Source of the DNA: an uncultured Celeribacter sp.
GTDB taxonomy: Bacteria > Pseudomonadota > Alphaproteobacteria > Rhodobacterales > Rhodobacteraceae
Direction of reading: 5' to 3'
DNA: 64,000 nucleotides
Assembly (NCBI RefSeq): GCF_963675965.1
Contig: NZ_OY780935.1
Location: 623,501-687,500 of the forward strand
In this document: positions 9,627 through 19,700 of the stretch, piece by piece
Layout: every line of letters begins with the position of its first letter
How positions within the stretch are numbered: position 1 is the stretch's first letter
The notes under the pieces: model-generated
Database searches by the model: none
Told to the model about the DNA's origin: nothing
Seen by the model: the letters and a program-made list of their open reading frames with translations, nothing else
Translations under genes and position numbers: made by a program

Positions 9627-9833
9627 TCAGGCGAGTACCAGATTGATTGCGGACTCGCGTCCGTCGCGCCCGGCTTCGACATCGTAGGTCACAGCTTGGC
9701 CGTCATCCAGTTGTGCGATGCCGCCGCGTTCCATCGCCGAAATGTGGACGAAAATATCGCGCCCACCCGATTTCGGTTCGATGAAGCCGAAGCCTTTAGA
9801 TTGGTTGAACCATTTCACAGTGCCATTGGCCAT
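9627..9833 (-). CDS. cold-shock domain protein (CspA family)
   Basis: This 68-residue, single cold-shock-domain protein begins ANGTVKWFNQSKGFGFIEP, which includes RNP1 (KGFGFI), and then has DIFVHISAM, which is RNP2. Such proteins bind single-stranded RNA and DNA and melt RNA secondary structure in the cytoplasm. Length and sequence are typical. AAGGAGA precedes the ATG. It heads a likely three-gene operon with two tiny downstream genes. Cold-shock genes are often controlled through their 5' leader, and I cannot resolve such an element here. Confidence 0.95.
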   Translation of the reverse strand: MANGTVKWFNQSKGFGFIEPKSGGRDIFVHISAMERGGIAQLDDGQAVTYDVEAGRDGRESAINLVLA

Positions 9834-10053
9834 TGTGATGTCTCCTTGATTATTTTGCAGCCCACGTGAATGCGGTTGCCCGGCTCAGTCAGATCGAAGC
9901 GGCAGACTGGAACCGATAAGGGAGACAGGATGCAGATGGAAAAAACGTTGCCTGACCTAGGTACAGGAGGGGAACATGAATAGCAAAGGAAAAGAAATAA
10001 AAGATCTTACAGCCGAAGAACGACAAGGCTTTTCGAACCGCCTTTGGAGGGCC

Positions 10054-10875
10054 TCAGATAAGCTGATCGCTCCAGACTTCGAACCCAGTCAGAAGGTTTT
10101 CGCCGAAAGAATGGGTCAGCGGTACGTCCGCGGCATCGCGGCCTTGTGCGACCAGAACCCGCCCGATGCGCGGCATGTTGTTGCGCGGATCGAAAACCCA
10201 CCAGCCCCCGTCGAGCCAGACCTCCGTCCAAGCGGCGAAATCACCCGGCGGATAGGGCGGATCCATGCCGATGTCGCCCAGATAGCCGGTGCAATACCGC
10301 GCGGGAATGTTCATGCAGCGGCAAAAGGCGATCGTCAGATGCGCGTAATCGCGACAGACGCCCTGCGCGTCGTGATAGGCCTGTGCGGCGCTGCGGTTGG
10401 CATCCGCAGCAAGGTAATCGAAACGAATATGGCTGTGAACGAAATCGCAGATCGCCTGCACCCGAGCCAGTCCGGGAGCTGTGTGTTGAAACAACCGCCA
10501 CGCCGTATCGGATAGCACATCGGTTTCACAATAACGGCTGCCCAAGAGATAGACGAGCACTTCGTCCGGCAGTGTCTCAACGGGGGCCTGTGCGCCGATG
10601 TCCGGGCGCGCCTCAGGCAGGCCTGTGTCCCGGATGATCGTCTGCGTCTCTACCGTAAAGCGCCCTTGCGGCGCGACCAGCCGCGTGCACCAATTGCCGA
10701 ACCCGTCGCGATAGCCGCTCATCGGCACACGGGGCGTGGTGGTGAGGTGATCCGGGTATTCAAGATCACTGACCCGCGAGAAATGCACGTTCAACAGCGC
10801 GATCATCGGGGTCTGTTGCGGCAGCTCGAACTGGAACCGGCAACCGAGTTCGATGCGAAGATCAGATGGGGTCAC
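10054..10875 (-). CDS. transglutaminase-like (COG1305) family protein
   Basis: I place the start at GTG 10,875, preceded by AGGAG eight bases upstream. This gives 273 residues beginning TPSDLRIELGCRFQFELP, the usual N terminus of this family; the open frame continues upstream to 11,157 but that part is not family-like. The papain-like core shows the catalytic-Cys block AQGVCRDYAHLTIAFCR and the FDPRNNMPRIGRVL segment. Where many relatives have DFHAW with the active-site His, this protein has DFAAWTEVW. It could still be a peptidase or amidase, or may be inactive. The substrate is unknown. Confidence 0.8.
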   Translation of the reverse strand: MTPSDLRIELGCRFQFELPQQTPMIALLNVHFSRVSDLEYPDHLTTTPRVPMSGYRDGFGNWCTRLVAPQGRFTVETQTIIRDTGLPEARPDIGAQAPVETLPDEVLVYLLGSRYCETDVLSDTAWRLFQHTAPGLARVQAICDFVHSHIRFDYLAADANRSAAQAYHDAQGVCRDYAHLTIAFCRCMNIPARYCTGYLGDIGMDPPYPPGDFAAWTEVWLDGGWWVFDPRNNMPRIGRVLVAQGRDAADVPLTHSFGENLLTGFEVWSDQLI

Positions 10876-11807
10876 GACGCGACTCCTATATTTTTTTCGC
10901 CCAACATCTGCGGCGTCGGGAAGGACATTCGCCGAGATCTCATGAGTTGCGACTGTGGCGCGACCATGCCTTGCGCAATTCGGAGCCGACGGGGGCATAG
11001 GATTCATCAAAAATCGAACGACGCGGTTTCGGTGCCTCACCCGTGCCGATTTAGTGGCCTCTGTCTGAGGCTCTTGTGTGATCGGTGTTTTCTCGGCGTG
11101 GGTTTCGGTGTTGTGAGCAATGTGTTTTGTCATTTTCAGTATCCTTTTTGAGAGCAATCTGCGGATACGGAAAAGACGCCACAGGCATGCGGCTGCCCCC
11201 TCAGGATCGGCAACTTGGGATCAGTTCGTTTGGTGTGTCGTCTGAATACGAGGAGAAACTGGGGGCAAATTGCGCACCGCAGCGATGGCGCGGGTCATCG
11301 CCCGCCTGTGAGAATTTCCTTGTAACCTCAATAGATATGGGGGATCGCGCACCGCATTACCAGTGAAATGACATGCGAGCGGTGCAACTTGTCCCCGAAG
11401 TCCCCGTGGGATGGCGAGACGTGGCCCCGCTTGCCCGAGTTTCAGAAAATAATAGTGATTGTTTTCCATAGCTAAGGCGGGTTTCGAGGCTTTCTCAGAA
11501 AAATGCCTCGTATTTCGGCGGCAGAGCATCTATCTGTACCTCATACGTCTGGTCCGTGGCGCATTTACCGGATGGCCCGCAGATGTGTCTCTGCCCCGCC
11601 GCAATCCGTGTGAGACAGACGACGCGATTGATTGCTCAATCGCAAAATTTATCACCCGACCAGAACGAAGGGGCCGCAGTACGGTGCAATAAGCACGTGC
11701 GACGAAGGTGCATGGTGGAGATATTCACCCGCGCCGCGCCACGTCCGGTCACTTCTCTTGAGTTCATCTGAACCAAGTCACCCAAAAGGGCAGATGCCGT
11801 TGGCCGC
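10876..11807. other. gap without a supported gene
   Basis: The minus-strand frame from 11,157 to 10,876 is continuous with the transglutaminase-like gene but lacks family similarity and is probably leader. The remaining 650 bp to 11,807 contain only short frames without ribosome-binding sites, and no repeats or IS ends that I can see. Confidence 0.5.
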
Positions 11808-12143
11808 ATGCCACGTCCTGCCCTAAACCGCGATCCCGTCTCCACGGTCACGCGGTTTGTATCCGAGAAAGAAAAGACCTTGATAGAAATTTACTGGGGC
11901 ACCCCCCTGTCGCTCGTTACTTCGCCTGAGGGCGACGTGCAGAAATTCGGCACCATCGAAAAAGCGCGCCACTGGCTTCACCGTAAATGGCCCGTGTCAG
12001 ACGACGCGCGGCAACGCGCGCTGGAGACAATTGAAGCGGCAATGGATTGCATGGCCCCTGTCGTCGAGGCCCGCAAAGCGTTTATGATGGCCGCAAAAAC
12101 CGCAGGTTTCGTGCCTGTGGTGGCAACGCAGACAGTCGCATAG
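11808..12143 (+). CDS. DUF982 domain protein
   Basis: The product (111 residues from the first ATG) contains the DUF982 pattern: a short strand pair (IEIYWGTPLSLVTS), then GTIEKARHWLHRKWP, a helix with RALETIEAAMD, and a final helix with ARKAFMMAAKTAGF. This family is common and uncharacterised in alphaproteobacteria, often on plasmids. A shorter start at TTG 11,880 would give the usual length of about 85 residues. The 3' end lies exactly where an oppositely oriented nuclease gene fragment begins (about 12,140), so the join is probably a rearrangement boundary. Confidence 0.65.
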   Translation: MPRPALNRDPVSTVTRFVSEKEKTLIEIYWGTPLSLVTSPEGDVQKFGTIEKARHWLHRKWPVSDDARQRALETIEAAMDCMAPVVEARKAFMMAAKTAGFVPVVATQTVA

Positions 12144-12531
12144 TCCCTCCCGTATTGCCGAGAGGCGACAGCCCAGCCGTTCGCGACAAGCCATGCGTTA
12201 AGGTCTTCGCCCTTCTGGTAGCACTTCGCCACAAAGCGTCCGTAGCGGTCGGTGTCGCTCACGCGGCACTCGACCGGGGAGCGGTCAATCTTTTGCGCTA
12301 GGGTGTTGGCTGCGTCCGTTCCGCACCGCCATTCCCTCCCACCGGGTAGGCGGCATTTCTGGCGGCTTTCAATGGCGTCGATTGCATGCAGCTTGATCCG
12401 CTCGCCGTGTATCTCGATGGTGTCTCCGTCGATCACGCTGGCCGTGCCGGTGATCGTGCCCTGAGAGGCCGCCTGAGCGCCCACAGGGTCGCACAGAGCG
12501 GCTGTCAGAAGGCAGGGCGGTAGAGCGGGTG
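12140..12531 (-). pseudogene. thermonuclease (SNase-like) gene, cut at both ends
   Basis: The minus-strand frame encodes a signal-peptide remnant (LLTAALCDPVGAQAA) and the SNase core: TGTASVIDGDTIEIHGERIK, IDAIES, DRYGRFVAKCY, then LNAWLVANGWAVASRQYGRDY. Thermonucleases are secreted Ca-dependent nucleases using Arg-Glu-Arg. The N terminus is lost at the left end of an IS3 element (12,532). The C-terminal lobe expected after GRDY is replaced by antisense of the DUF982 gene from about 12,140. The present open frame (to 12,580) starts inside the IS, so I call it a non-functional fragment. Confidence 0.75.
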
Positions 12532-12885
12532 TGGACCTGTCACGGAATTGTTCTGCTCCTTTGACTTGGTATTTTGCCACAAAGGAGAGACATCATGGCG
12601 TCGAACCCCACCCCGGAATTCCGCGCCGAGGCAGTGCGCGTAGCGTCGACGAGCGGCTTGCCTCGTAAGCAAGTGGCAGCCGATTTTGGTATCGGCTTCT
12701 CGACGTTGAGCCGCTGGATTCAGCAGGACCGGCGTAATCCTGAGAAGCCAGCCGCCCAATCTGATCTTGAACGTGAGATCGCCGAGCTGCGCAAAGAGAA
12801 CCGTATGCTCCGGGAGGAGAGGGACGTGCTAAAAAAGGCCACCCAGTTCTTTGCGGAGCGAAGCAAATGAGGTTCGCTTTCATCC
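12532..12885 (+). mobile_element. 5' part of an IS3-family element (left end plus OrfA)
   Basis: The left terminal repeat TGGACCTGTCACGGAATTG at 12,532 matches the left end of the complete IS3 element at 21,208. Similarity to that element stops just after the first codons of OrfB (MRFAFI). The rest of OrfB and the right end are missing, replaced by 60 bp of unrelated DNA and then an IS21 element. Confidence 0.8.
12595..12870 (+). CDS. IS3-family transposase OrfA
   Basis: The 91-residue product has the helix-turn-helix of IS3 OrfA (PEFRAEAVRVASTSGLPRKQ, then FGIGFSTLSRWI) and the leucine-zipper-like end LRKENRMLREERDVLKKATQ. AAAAAAG at 12,831-12,837 is the usual slippery site for -1 frameshifting into OrfB. 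OrfB is absent, so this copy cannot transpose by itself. AAAGGAGAGA precedes the ATG. Confidence 0.88.
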   Translation: MASNPTPEFRAEAVRVASTSGLPRKQVAADFGIGFSTLSRWIQQDRRNPEKPAAQSDLEREIAELRKENRMLREERDVLKKATQFFAERSK

Positions 12886-12943
12886 GTTGCCCGGCAGGCG
12901 ATTTGCATGGCAAATCTGCCGAGAGGGGCAAAGAACGCCGACA
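12886..12943. other. short spacer with a hairpin between IS3 and IS21
   Basis: This spacer holds an inverted repeat (GATTTGC-ATG-GCAAATC, 12,900-12,916) flanked by GGCA and TGCC. It resembles neither IS end. It may be residue of the replicon that carried the truncated initiator gene to the right. Confidence 0.3.
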
Positions 12944-13065
12944 TGTGAGAACGGCGGTGCAAAATTAGACCACAGTAGCGCCGTCGTATTGGCGGTGCGG
13001 GCGGCGTAAAAGTCGTCCACTTTTTCCCTTCTTGCGGCAGCAGGGAGGGAGAGGAGATTTACACC

Positions 13066-14553
13066 GTGGAACTTTATCTGAAGATCAGGCTGGCGCGCAG
13101 CGAAGGGATGAGCCAGCGTGAGCTGGCGCGGCATTTCAACATATCGCGTGACAGCGTTCGCAAGATGTTGGCGTTCTCGTCGCCGCCGGGATACCGGCGC
13201 ACCAAGGAGATCAAGCGGCCCAAGCTTGATGGGTTTACGGGAATCATCGACGATTGGCTTGAAGACGACAAGAAGTTGCCTCGCAAGCAGCGCCATACGG
13301 CGAAGCGGCTCCACGAGCGGCTCAAGGCGGAGCACGGGTTCACCGGCGGTTATACGATCATCAAGGATTACGTTCGGCAGCGAGAGCGGCGCAGCCGGGA
13401 GATGTTCGTGCCGCTGGCGCATCCGCCGGGCCATGCACAGGCCGATTTTGGCGAAGCGCTGGTTGTGATCGGGGGAGTTGAGCAAAAGGCCCACTTCTTC
13501 GTCCTGGATTTGCCGCACAGCGATGCCTACGTCGTGCGGGCCTACCCGGCGGCCACGGCAGAGGCCTGGATGGACGGGCATGTGCATGCCTTTGCCTTCT
13601 TTGGCGGGGTGCCGCAGTCGGTGCTGTATGACAACGACCGCTGCCTGGTCGCGAAGATCCAACCCGATGGTAAACGGGTGCGCGCCACGCTGTTCAGCGG
13701 GTTGCTGTCGCACTACCTGTTCCGAGACCGCTACGGGCGGCCCGGCAAAGGGAACGACAAGGGCAATGTTGAGGGGGTGGTGGGCTATGTGCGTCGCAAC
13801 CACATGGTACCGATCCCCTGCTTCCCGGACTGGGAGAGCTTCAACGCTTATCTTGAGGAGCGGTGCCGTGCCCGTCAGGGCGATACTTTGCGGGGGCAAA
13901 CGGAGACGATCGGTGCGCGGCTGCAGCGGGATCTGGCCGAGATGCGCCCCTTGCCAGCCGCCCCCTTTGAGGCCTGCGCACAAGCTAACGGCCGGGTGAG
14001 CTCCCAGTCTTTGGTCCGCTACGACACCAATGATTACTCGGTGCCCGTAGCCTATGGCCATCAGGACGTCTGGGTGCGGGCCTATGTCGATCAGGTGGTG
14101 ATCGGCTGTCGCGGGGACGTAATCGCGCGCCATCCGCGGTGCTACGGGCGCGAGGACATGGTGTTCGACCCGATCCATTACCTTCCGCTAATCGAACGCA
14201 AGATCAATGCTTTGGATCAGGCCGCGCCCCTTGCGGAGTGGGACTTGCCCGAAGAGTTCGACACGCTGCGCCGCTTGATGGAAGCGCGCATGCTGAAGAT
14301 CGGCCGTCGCGAGTATGTCCAGGTGCTGCGGCTTCTGGAAAGCTTTCGCATGGAAGAGCTGCACGCCGCTGTAAAACAAGCCCTGAAGATGGGCGCGGTC
14401 GGCTTTGATGCCGTGAAGCATCTGGTCCTGTGCCAGGTCGAGAAGCGGCCACCACGGCTCGACCTCGATGTGTACCCCTACCTGCCACGGACACGGGTCG
14501 AGACGACCTCCGCGGCCAGCTACATGTCCCTGATGCCGGAGGCTGCGGAATGA
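13066..14553 (+). CDS. istA: IS21-family transposase IstA
   Basis: The 495-residue product has an N-terminal helix-turn-helix (MSQRELARHFNISRDSVRKM) and an rve/DDE integrase core: HAQADFGEALVVI gives the first Asp, VLYDNDRC the second, and NDKGNVEGVVGYVRRN the Glu. It ends in the Mu-transposase-like C-terminal domain. The start is GTG after GAGGAGAT. Its stop overlaps the istB start (ATGA), the usual coupled arrangement. Length is normal, so it is probably intact. Confidence 0.95.
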   Translation: MELYLKIRLARSEGMSQRELARHFNISRDSVRKMLAFSSPPGYRRTKEIKRPKLDGFTGIIDDWLEDDKKLPRKQRHTAKRLHERLKAEHGFTGGYTIIKDYVRQRERRSREMFVPLAHPPGHAQADFGEALVVIGGVEQKAHFFVLDLPHSDAYVVRAYPAATAEAWMDGHVHAFAFFGGVPQSVLYDNDRCLVAKIQPDGKRVRATLFSGLLSHYLFRDRYGRPGKGNDKGNVEGVVGYVRRNHMVPIPCFPDWESFNAYLEERCRARQGDTLRGQTETIGARLQRDLAEMRPLPAAPFEACAQANGRVSSQSLVRYDTNDYSVPVAYGHQDVWVRAYVDQVVIGCRGDVIARHPRCYGREDMVFDPIHYLPLIERKINALDQAAPLAEWDLPEEFDTLRRLMEARMLKIGRREYVQVLRLLESFRMEELHAAVKQALKMGAVGFDAVKHLVLCQVEKRPPRLDLDVYPYLPRTRVETTSAASYMSLMPEAAE

Positions 14554-15305
14554 CCCATGCCCCCGAGATCCTGCTGGAGCATCACCTCAAGAGACTGAAG
14601 CTTCCGACGTTCCTGCGCGAGTATCAGAAGATAGCACGCCAATGCGCCGCCGAGGGCCTGGACCATGTCCAGTTCCTGACGCGCCTGGTGGAATTGGAGC
14701 TGATCGATCGCGAGCGAAGAATGGTCGAGCGCCGCATCAAGACGGCCAAGTTCCCGGCCACCAAAAGCCTCGACTTCAAGGCGATCCCCAAACTCAACAA
14801 GATGCAGGTCCTGGAGTTGGCGCGCTGCGACTGGATCGAGCGACGCGAAAACGTGATCGCCCTCGGTCCAAGTGGCACGGGCAAAACCCACGTCGCCCTC
14901 GGCCTGGGGCTCGCCGCCTGCCAGAAAGGGATGACGGTCAGCTTCACCACCGCCGCGGCCCTGGTCAACGAACTGATGGAGGCCCGTGACGAGCGTCGCC
15001 TGCTGCGGGTCCAAAAACAGATGGCCAATGCCAAGCTGCTGATCATCGACGAATTGGGCTTCGTCCCGCTCTCAAAAACCGGAGCAGAGCTGCTCTTCGA
15101 ATTGATCTCGCAGCGCTATGAGCGCGGCGCAACGCTGATCACGAGCAACTTGCCCTTCGATGAATGGACGGAAACATTCGGCACTGAGCGCCTGACCGGG
15201 GCGCTCCTTGACCGGCTGACCCACCACGTCAACATCCTCGAGATGAATGGCGAGAGCTATCGCCTAGCCCAGAGCCAAGCGCGAAAAGCCACCAAAACCA
15301 TCTGA
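14550..15305 (+). CDS. istB: IS21-family helper ATPase IstB
   Basis: The 251-residue AAA+ ATPase is of the DnaC/IstB type with Walker A GPSGTGKTH and Walker B LLIIDELGF, followed by sensor residues in TLITSNLPF. IstB oligomers select the target and stimulate the IstA transposase. The ATG at 14,550 overlaps the istA stop. Length and motifs are complete. Confidence 0.95.
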   Translation: MTHAPEILLEHHLKRLKLPTFLREYQKIARQCAAEGLDHVQFLTRLVELELIDRERRMVERRIKTAKFPATKSLDFKAIPKLNKMQVLELARCDWIERRENVIALGPSGTGKTHVALGLGLAACQKGMTVSFTTAAALVNELMEARDERRLLRVQKQMANAKLLIIDELGFVPLSKTGAELLFELISQRYERGATLITSNLPFDEWTETFGTERLTGALLDRLTHHVNILEMNGESYRLAQSQARKATKTI

Positions 15306-15474
15306 TCGAAAAGCCATGACTTGGCCCTCACGGGCCAAGGCGGCCAGTCAACCGCCAGCTATTTGGAGAGCGCGGCTGACTGGCCGCCTGCGTTCTGCGC
15401 AACCGTCACGCCCAACCCTAAAGTGGTCTACTTTTGCGCCGCCCTTTGGTCGGGTTTTACTCCGCCGTTGACAG

Positions 15475-16533
15475 AGGGCGAAAGCCCACGCCAAAGAGCA
15501 CGGGCACGATATTGAGCTGCGGTTTGGCGAGGTGCTTTTGTCCGTCACCCAGAAAGGCGGGCGCACCTTTAACACCCACACGGGGGAGCTGGGCGCGGTC
15601 TGGATGTTCCAAGACCCCGAAGACCGCATTCCGAATAATCCCGGTATCACCGTGGACTTTCGGGCGCTTGGCTTGGCGACAGGCGGTTTGGATCATGCGG
15701 AAAAGCATTTTAGGGAAGTTATGACGGCCATGGCGATCCCCTACGGCGAACATCAGCTCCGCGTCTCTCGCGTGGACTTTGCCATGGATATGTTGGCCCC
15801 GTGGTTCGAACCGGAGCGGATCGCGCTTGTCGCTCCGCCGGGCACCAAGGTGACGGAACACACGGGCGTCGATGAAACCGTCACACAGGCCACCGGGGGC
15901 CGCGTCACCGGGCTTCGGGCGGGGAATGTCGATAACCGCCAGTTGGCAATCTATGACAAGCGCGGCGAGGTCATACAGAAGGCCAAAGACGGCTGGCTTG
16001 CGATCTGGAATGCAGAGCGTGCCGCCTGCGGGCAAGAGTCTTTGGACCTGTCCGACCGCCACGCAAGCCAAGTCTGGCGCTTCGAGCTGCGGCTTGGGTC
16101 AAAGCAGCTCCGAGACCGCTTTGAAATGCACTCATGGGCGGATGTGCGGGAGAGACTCGGAGACGCCTATCACAATGCGCTTGAGCGCCTGCGCTACTGC
16201 ATCCCCACAAATGACAGCAACCGCGCCCGCTGGCCCGCGCACGAGCTGTGGCGGTTGTTTGAAGATACGGTCATGCAAGACCTGTCCGTGCATTGCATCG
16301 GCGTGCAGCCCTCGGACGTGATCTTTGCCAACCGCACTGCCAAAATGCGGGAACTGGACCAGCAGCTCTTGGGCCTCTTCATCACCCGCGCCGCAATCTC
16401 CGACGTGCCGCCGGATGAGTTCTACGACTTCATGGACCAGCACACAGACGCCCTGCGCCGCAACAGCGAGGAGCATCCGAAGACCTTGGAAGAGAGGTTG
16501 CAGAAGGCGGGCGGAAAGTATCGGTGGACGTAA
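15475..16533 (+). pseudogene. replication-initiator-type (Rep_trans-like) gene, N terminus lost
   Basis: The frame runs open from the IS21 right end (RAKAHAKEHGHDIELRFGE, then LLSVTQKGGRTF). It contains features of rolling-circle-type initiators: RVSRVDFAMDML, NRQLAIYDKRGEVI and WRFELRLGSKQLRDRF. About 350 residues remain. The upstream part is cut off by the IS, with an in-frame stop in the IS end. The family (replication initiation factor, PF02486-like) is my reading from these motifs. Initiation at the internal GTG 15,532 could give a shortened product, but I expect no activity. It suggests that a plasmid or phage-like replicon once occupied this spot. Confidence 0.6.
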
Positions 16534-16540
16534 AAGGGCG

Positions 16541-16708
16541 GATTGTGTTGAAAAACTCTGATGCAGCGCTTTGGGGCCAAATTTGGCAGAACAATATTCC
16601 GAATTATTCAAATTCTAGCGGCGTCACGGGGTGCAATCAGCTCGTGGAGGAATCGTTTCCCACATTTCCGAAATTTGCAAATGCAGCAAAGAGTTTTTCA
16701 ACGGAATC
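16541..16708. mobile_element. 168-bp MITE-like element, copy 1
   Basis: The ends are inverted repeats: GATTGTGTTGAAAAACTCT on the left and, inverted, GATTCCGTTGAAAAACTCT on the right. GGCG flanks the element on both sides (16,537-16,540 and 16,709-16,712) as a 4-bp target duplication. It has the same length and ends as the element at 20,882-21,049, with a different interior. It has no coding capacity. It lies 7 bp after the stop of the initiator gene fragment. Confidence 0.75.
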
Positions 16709-16744
16709 GGCGGAAAGTGTGAATTCGCTGCAAACCTCATGAAT

Positions 16745-16788
16745 GACCGCAAAGCGCAGTAAGCGAACGATTACTGCGCTTTGCGGTC
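16745..16788 (-). terminator. 18-bp perfect hairpin after the autotransporter gene
   Basis: GACCGCAAAGCGCAGTAA (16,745-16,762) and its exact inverse (16,771-16,788) flank an 8-base loop. It lies 8 bp past the autotransporter stop and also downstream of the convergent initiator fragment. It could act as a bidirectional terminator. No clear T-run follows. Confidence 0.6.
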
Positions 16789-16796
16789 TGTACAGC

Positions 16797-19700
16797 TCAG
16801 AACCGGGCGGAAAGGCGCAGGGTCAATGCATGTTCGCGGCCATTGTCCCCGATCTGCCCCTTATAGCCGACGGTCAGCTGCGTCATATCGCTCAGCGACA
16901 GCGAGGCCCCAGCCTCCAGAAGCGCGGCATCGCGGATGACCGGTGCCCCTTCGACCGTAAACGCCGCCCCGCCGTCAAAGCTGGCAGTGGACAAGGGCGT
17001 CACATCGCCATAGGCATGACGCCAGCCAAGCGCACCGGTGAGTTCGAGCGGCAATGTGCCGATCTCGATCTGCGCCGATCCGCGCGTGCCCAGGGTGGTG
17101 AAGAGCGTCGACATGTCCTGCGACTGGCCCGCCAGCGCCGCAGCGCCGCCAGCCTCCGTGAAACCGTCCGTATTGAGTCCGACCCAGGCCAGGCCCGCGA
17201 AAGGTTCGATTTCGGCCAGTCCAAGATCGACGCTCCAGCCCGCCTCGCCGAAGACCTGCGCCGTTCCAGCATGGTAATTCGCCGCCTGTGCGCCGGTGAG
17301 CGCGCCTACGGCGACAGTCCGGTCGCTGTCGACATCGCTCAGGCTGTAGGAGGCCCCGCCGCGCAGCGACAGCAGACCGGCCCCGGCGGCAAAGGAGCGC
17401 GAACCATAGGCGCCGATGTGGAAACTGTCAGCCGTGGCGCTGGAGGAGCGCTCAGACACATTCAGCTCGGTGCGGCCATAGCCAGCGAACACCCCAAGAT
17501 GGGTCGCTTCGGACGTTGTCATATCGGCGCCGACCAGGAAGCCGCCTGTGTTTTCGCGCAGGGCTGCGGCATTGTCATTGCCATCCTTGCGATCCCAGGC
17601 CCCGAAGCCTTCTACCCAAATCTCCGGTGCATCTGCGGCCTGTACCATATCTGCGCCGGTTGCGGCTCTGGACGTATATCCCTCGCCCTCCGGAGCACCG
17701 TTCGCGCCGATCGACCGCAGACGCTGGCCAACCGTGGTGCGCAACAGATCAGTATTCTCCACGAGGCTGGATTGCAGACTGGCATGCAGCTCGCCGGAGA
17801 GGCTGTCAAAGGCCGCGCCAAGCACCGCCGCATCGTCCGGCAGGAAAGCCGCGGCGTCGAACACCGCATTGCCATGCCCTGCCGCTTCACTTACGGCAGA
17901 GACGGCACGTTGGTTGGTCGTACCCACCTTGTCGGAGAAGCTGATGTCGTTGCGCAAAAGCTTCAGATCGACCGTGTAATTGTCCCGATCATAGACCAAA
18001 GACGGATCAAGAAAGGCATAGTCGGAGGTGACGCTGTCGAAGGCGCCGGTCAAACCGGTGCCGCCTTCCAGAATCCGATAGGTTGCGGAGGGATCATAGG
18101 TTCCGTCAAAGCCGATATGCTGCACCGTCCCGCCACTGATGACGACATTTCCGCTGGCAATGGTCTTGTCGCTGGAGGTTCCCGTCGGATCGGTTTCGAC
18201 CTCGTAGATAGACCCGGCCTCGAAGGTCACATCGCCAATGACATTGAGCGTGCCAATGGAATTACCCGGGCTGAGAATGCCACCTGACTGCACGGTGGTT
18301 TCCCCGACCGTACCGGAGCCGCCAAGCCGCGAGCCGCTGGCTACTGTCGTTTCACCCGACGAGTTGAAGTTACCATTGACAATGAGCGTCGACGCTCCGG
18401 CCAGATCGACACTGCCAAAGGAAAGATCCGTGCCCGTCAGCGTCAGGATGCCCGTATTCAGGGCCAGCGCATCCGCCTGCACGCCGCCGGAGAGGGCCCA
18501 GGCGCTGCCCGCCATGGTGAGCGTGCCGAAGCCCTTGAGGTCTTCATCCTCGCTGCCCGTGCCTTTGAGCGTCAGCGTGTCGCCGCTGTCGGCCTGAACC
18601 TGGCCTATAAGGTTCGAGCCTGTGTCGAGTGTCAGATCGTAGTTGATCCCTCTGGCTTTCCCGAGCGCGTAAGTGCCGGTTCCCTCGATCGTGCCGGAGT
18701 TGGTGATGCTCGCATGACCGGTCTCAGCATAATCGGAGTCCATGAAATACAGTCCACGGCTCCCAGTGATGGTGCCGGAGTTTGTGATTTCGCTATTCGT
18801 AACTCCGGCAAAAATCGCCCCATCAGTGGCGCCCTGCAGCGTCCCCGTATTGTTCAGGCTGGCATCCGTCAGATTGTAAAACAGCGCGCCATAATGGCGT
18901 TCACCGGTGATCGTGCCGTCGTTAGTCAGAGTGCCCTTGGTGCTCGACAGCTCGTACCCATTCCCGATCCACGCGCCGATGTCGGCCGACATGGTCCCGG
19001 TCGTGGAGTTGATAATGGTACCGGATTTATAAAATGCGGCTGCGGCAGTCCCCTCATACTCAATGTTGGTCGATGTGAGCGACCCATCGTTTTCCAGATA
19101 CCCTACACCGGACACGGCGGTAATCGCGTTATACTCGGAGGAGATTGTCGCCCCCTCGCGGTTGTAGATGGTTGCATCCCCCTCAAGATGAAGGGCCGCC
19201 CGGCCGTCCCGCCCAGAAATGCTGCCGTAGTTGTCGATGGTGCTACTCGTTCCCCCGCTTGCCATCTGTACCGTGCCTTCGATCGTGGCTCCGGCATTGT
19301 TGGTCAGCGACAGAGTGTCATTGGCGATCATGATGCTGAACTTGTCGCTCGTAATGCGCCCGGAGTTTACAACGGTCATTCCTGACCAGCCGTTGTAAAT
19401 TGCCGCGCCACCATTCAACGACTCGAGGATACCGGTGGACCCGACTTTGACTGTGTCATCCGTATGCGAGGCGATGCCACCCGCTGTCCCGTCTGCGCGG
19501 AGCGTGCCGTCAATCTGGAACTCCCAGGCGTTGCTGGTGCTCGTATTGATCGCATTTTGGGTATTGCTGGTCACGGAAAGGGAACCGCCCTGCTCGAGAT
19601 GCAGGATGCCGCCACCGGGATGGCGGGTGTCCATATCAATCGGCGCGGTTTCTGTGCCGCTGATCACGACGTCGTACGCCGATTGCGCCAGAGCCGCGCC

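Larger units (their letters stand above)
12944..15474 (+). mobile_element. complete IS21-family insertion sequence
   Basis: The element carries istA and istB in the usual overlapping order. Its ends are related inverted repeats: the left is TGTGAGAACGGCGGTGCAAA, and the right, read inward, is TGTCAACGGCGGAGTAAAAC. Both are followed by a second GACCAC-containing inner repeat near a GCGCC/GGCGC block, as in IS21 multiple terminal repeats. The flanks (GCCGACA left, AGGGCGA right) show no shared 4-8 bp duplication. The element may therefore sit at a recombination junction rather than a fresh insertion. Confidence 0.85.

Noticed and set aside
9976..10515. 179-residue plus-strand frame with an AGGAGG-like upstream site
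   Set aside because: It overlaps the transglutaminase-like gene in antisense and has no family signature.
16743..18287. 514-residue plus-strand frame
   Set aside because: It is antisense to the autotransporter gene; the minus-strand product has a signal peptide and beta-barrel, and this one has no protein-like features.
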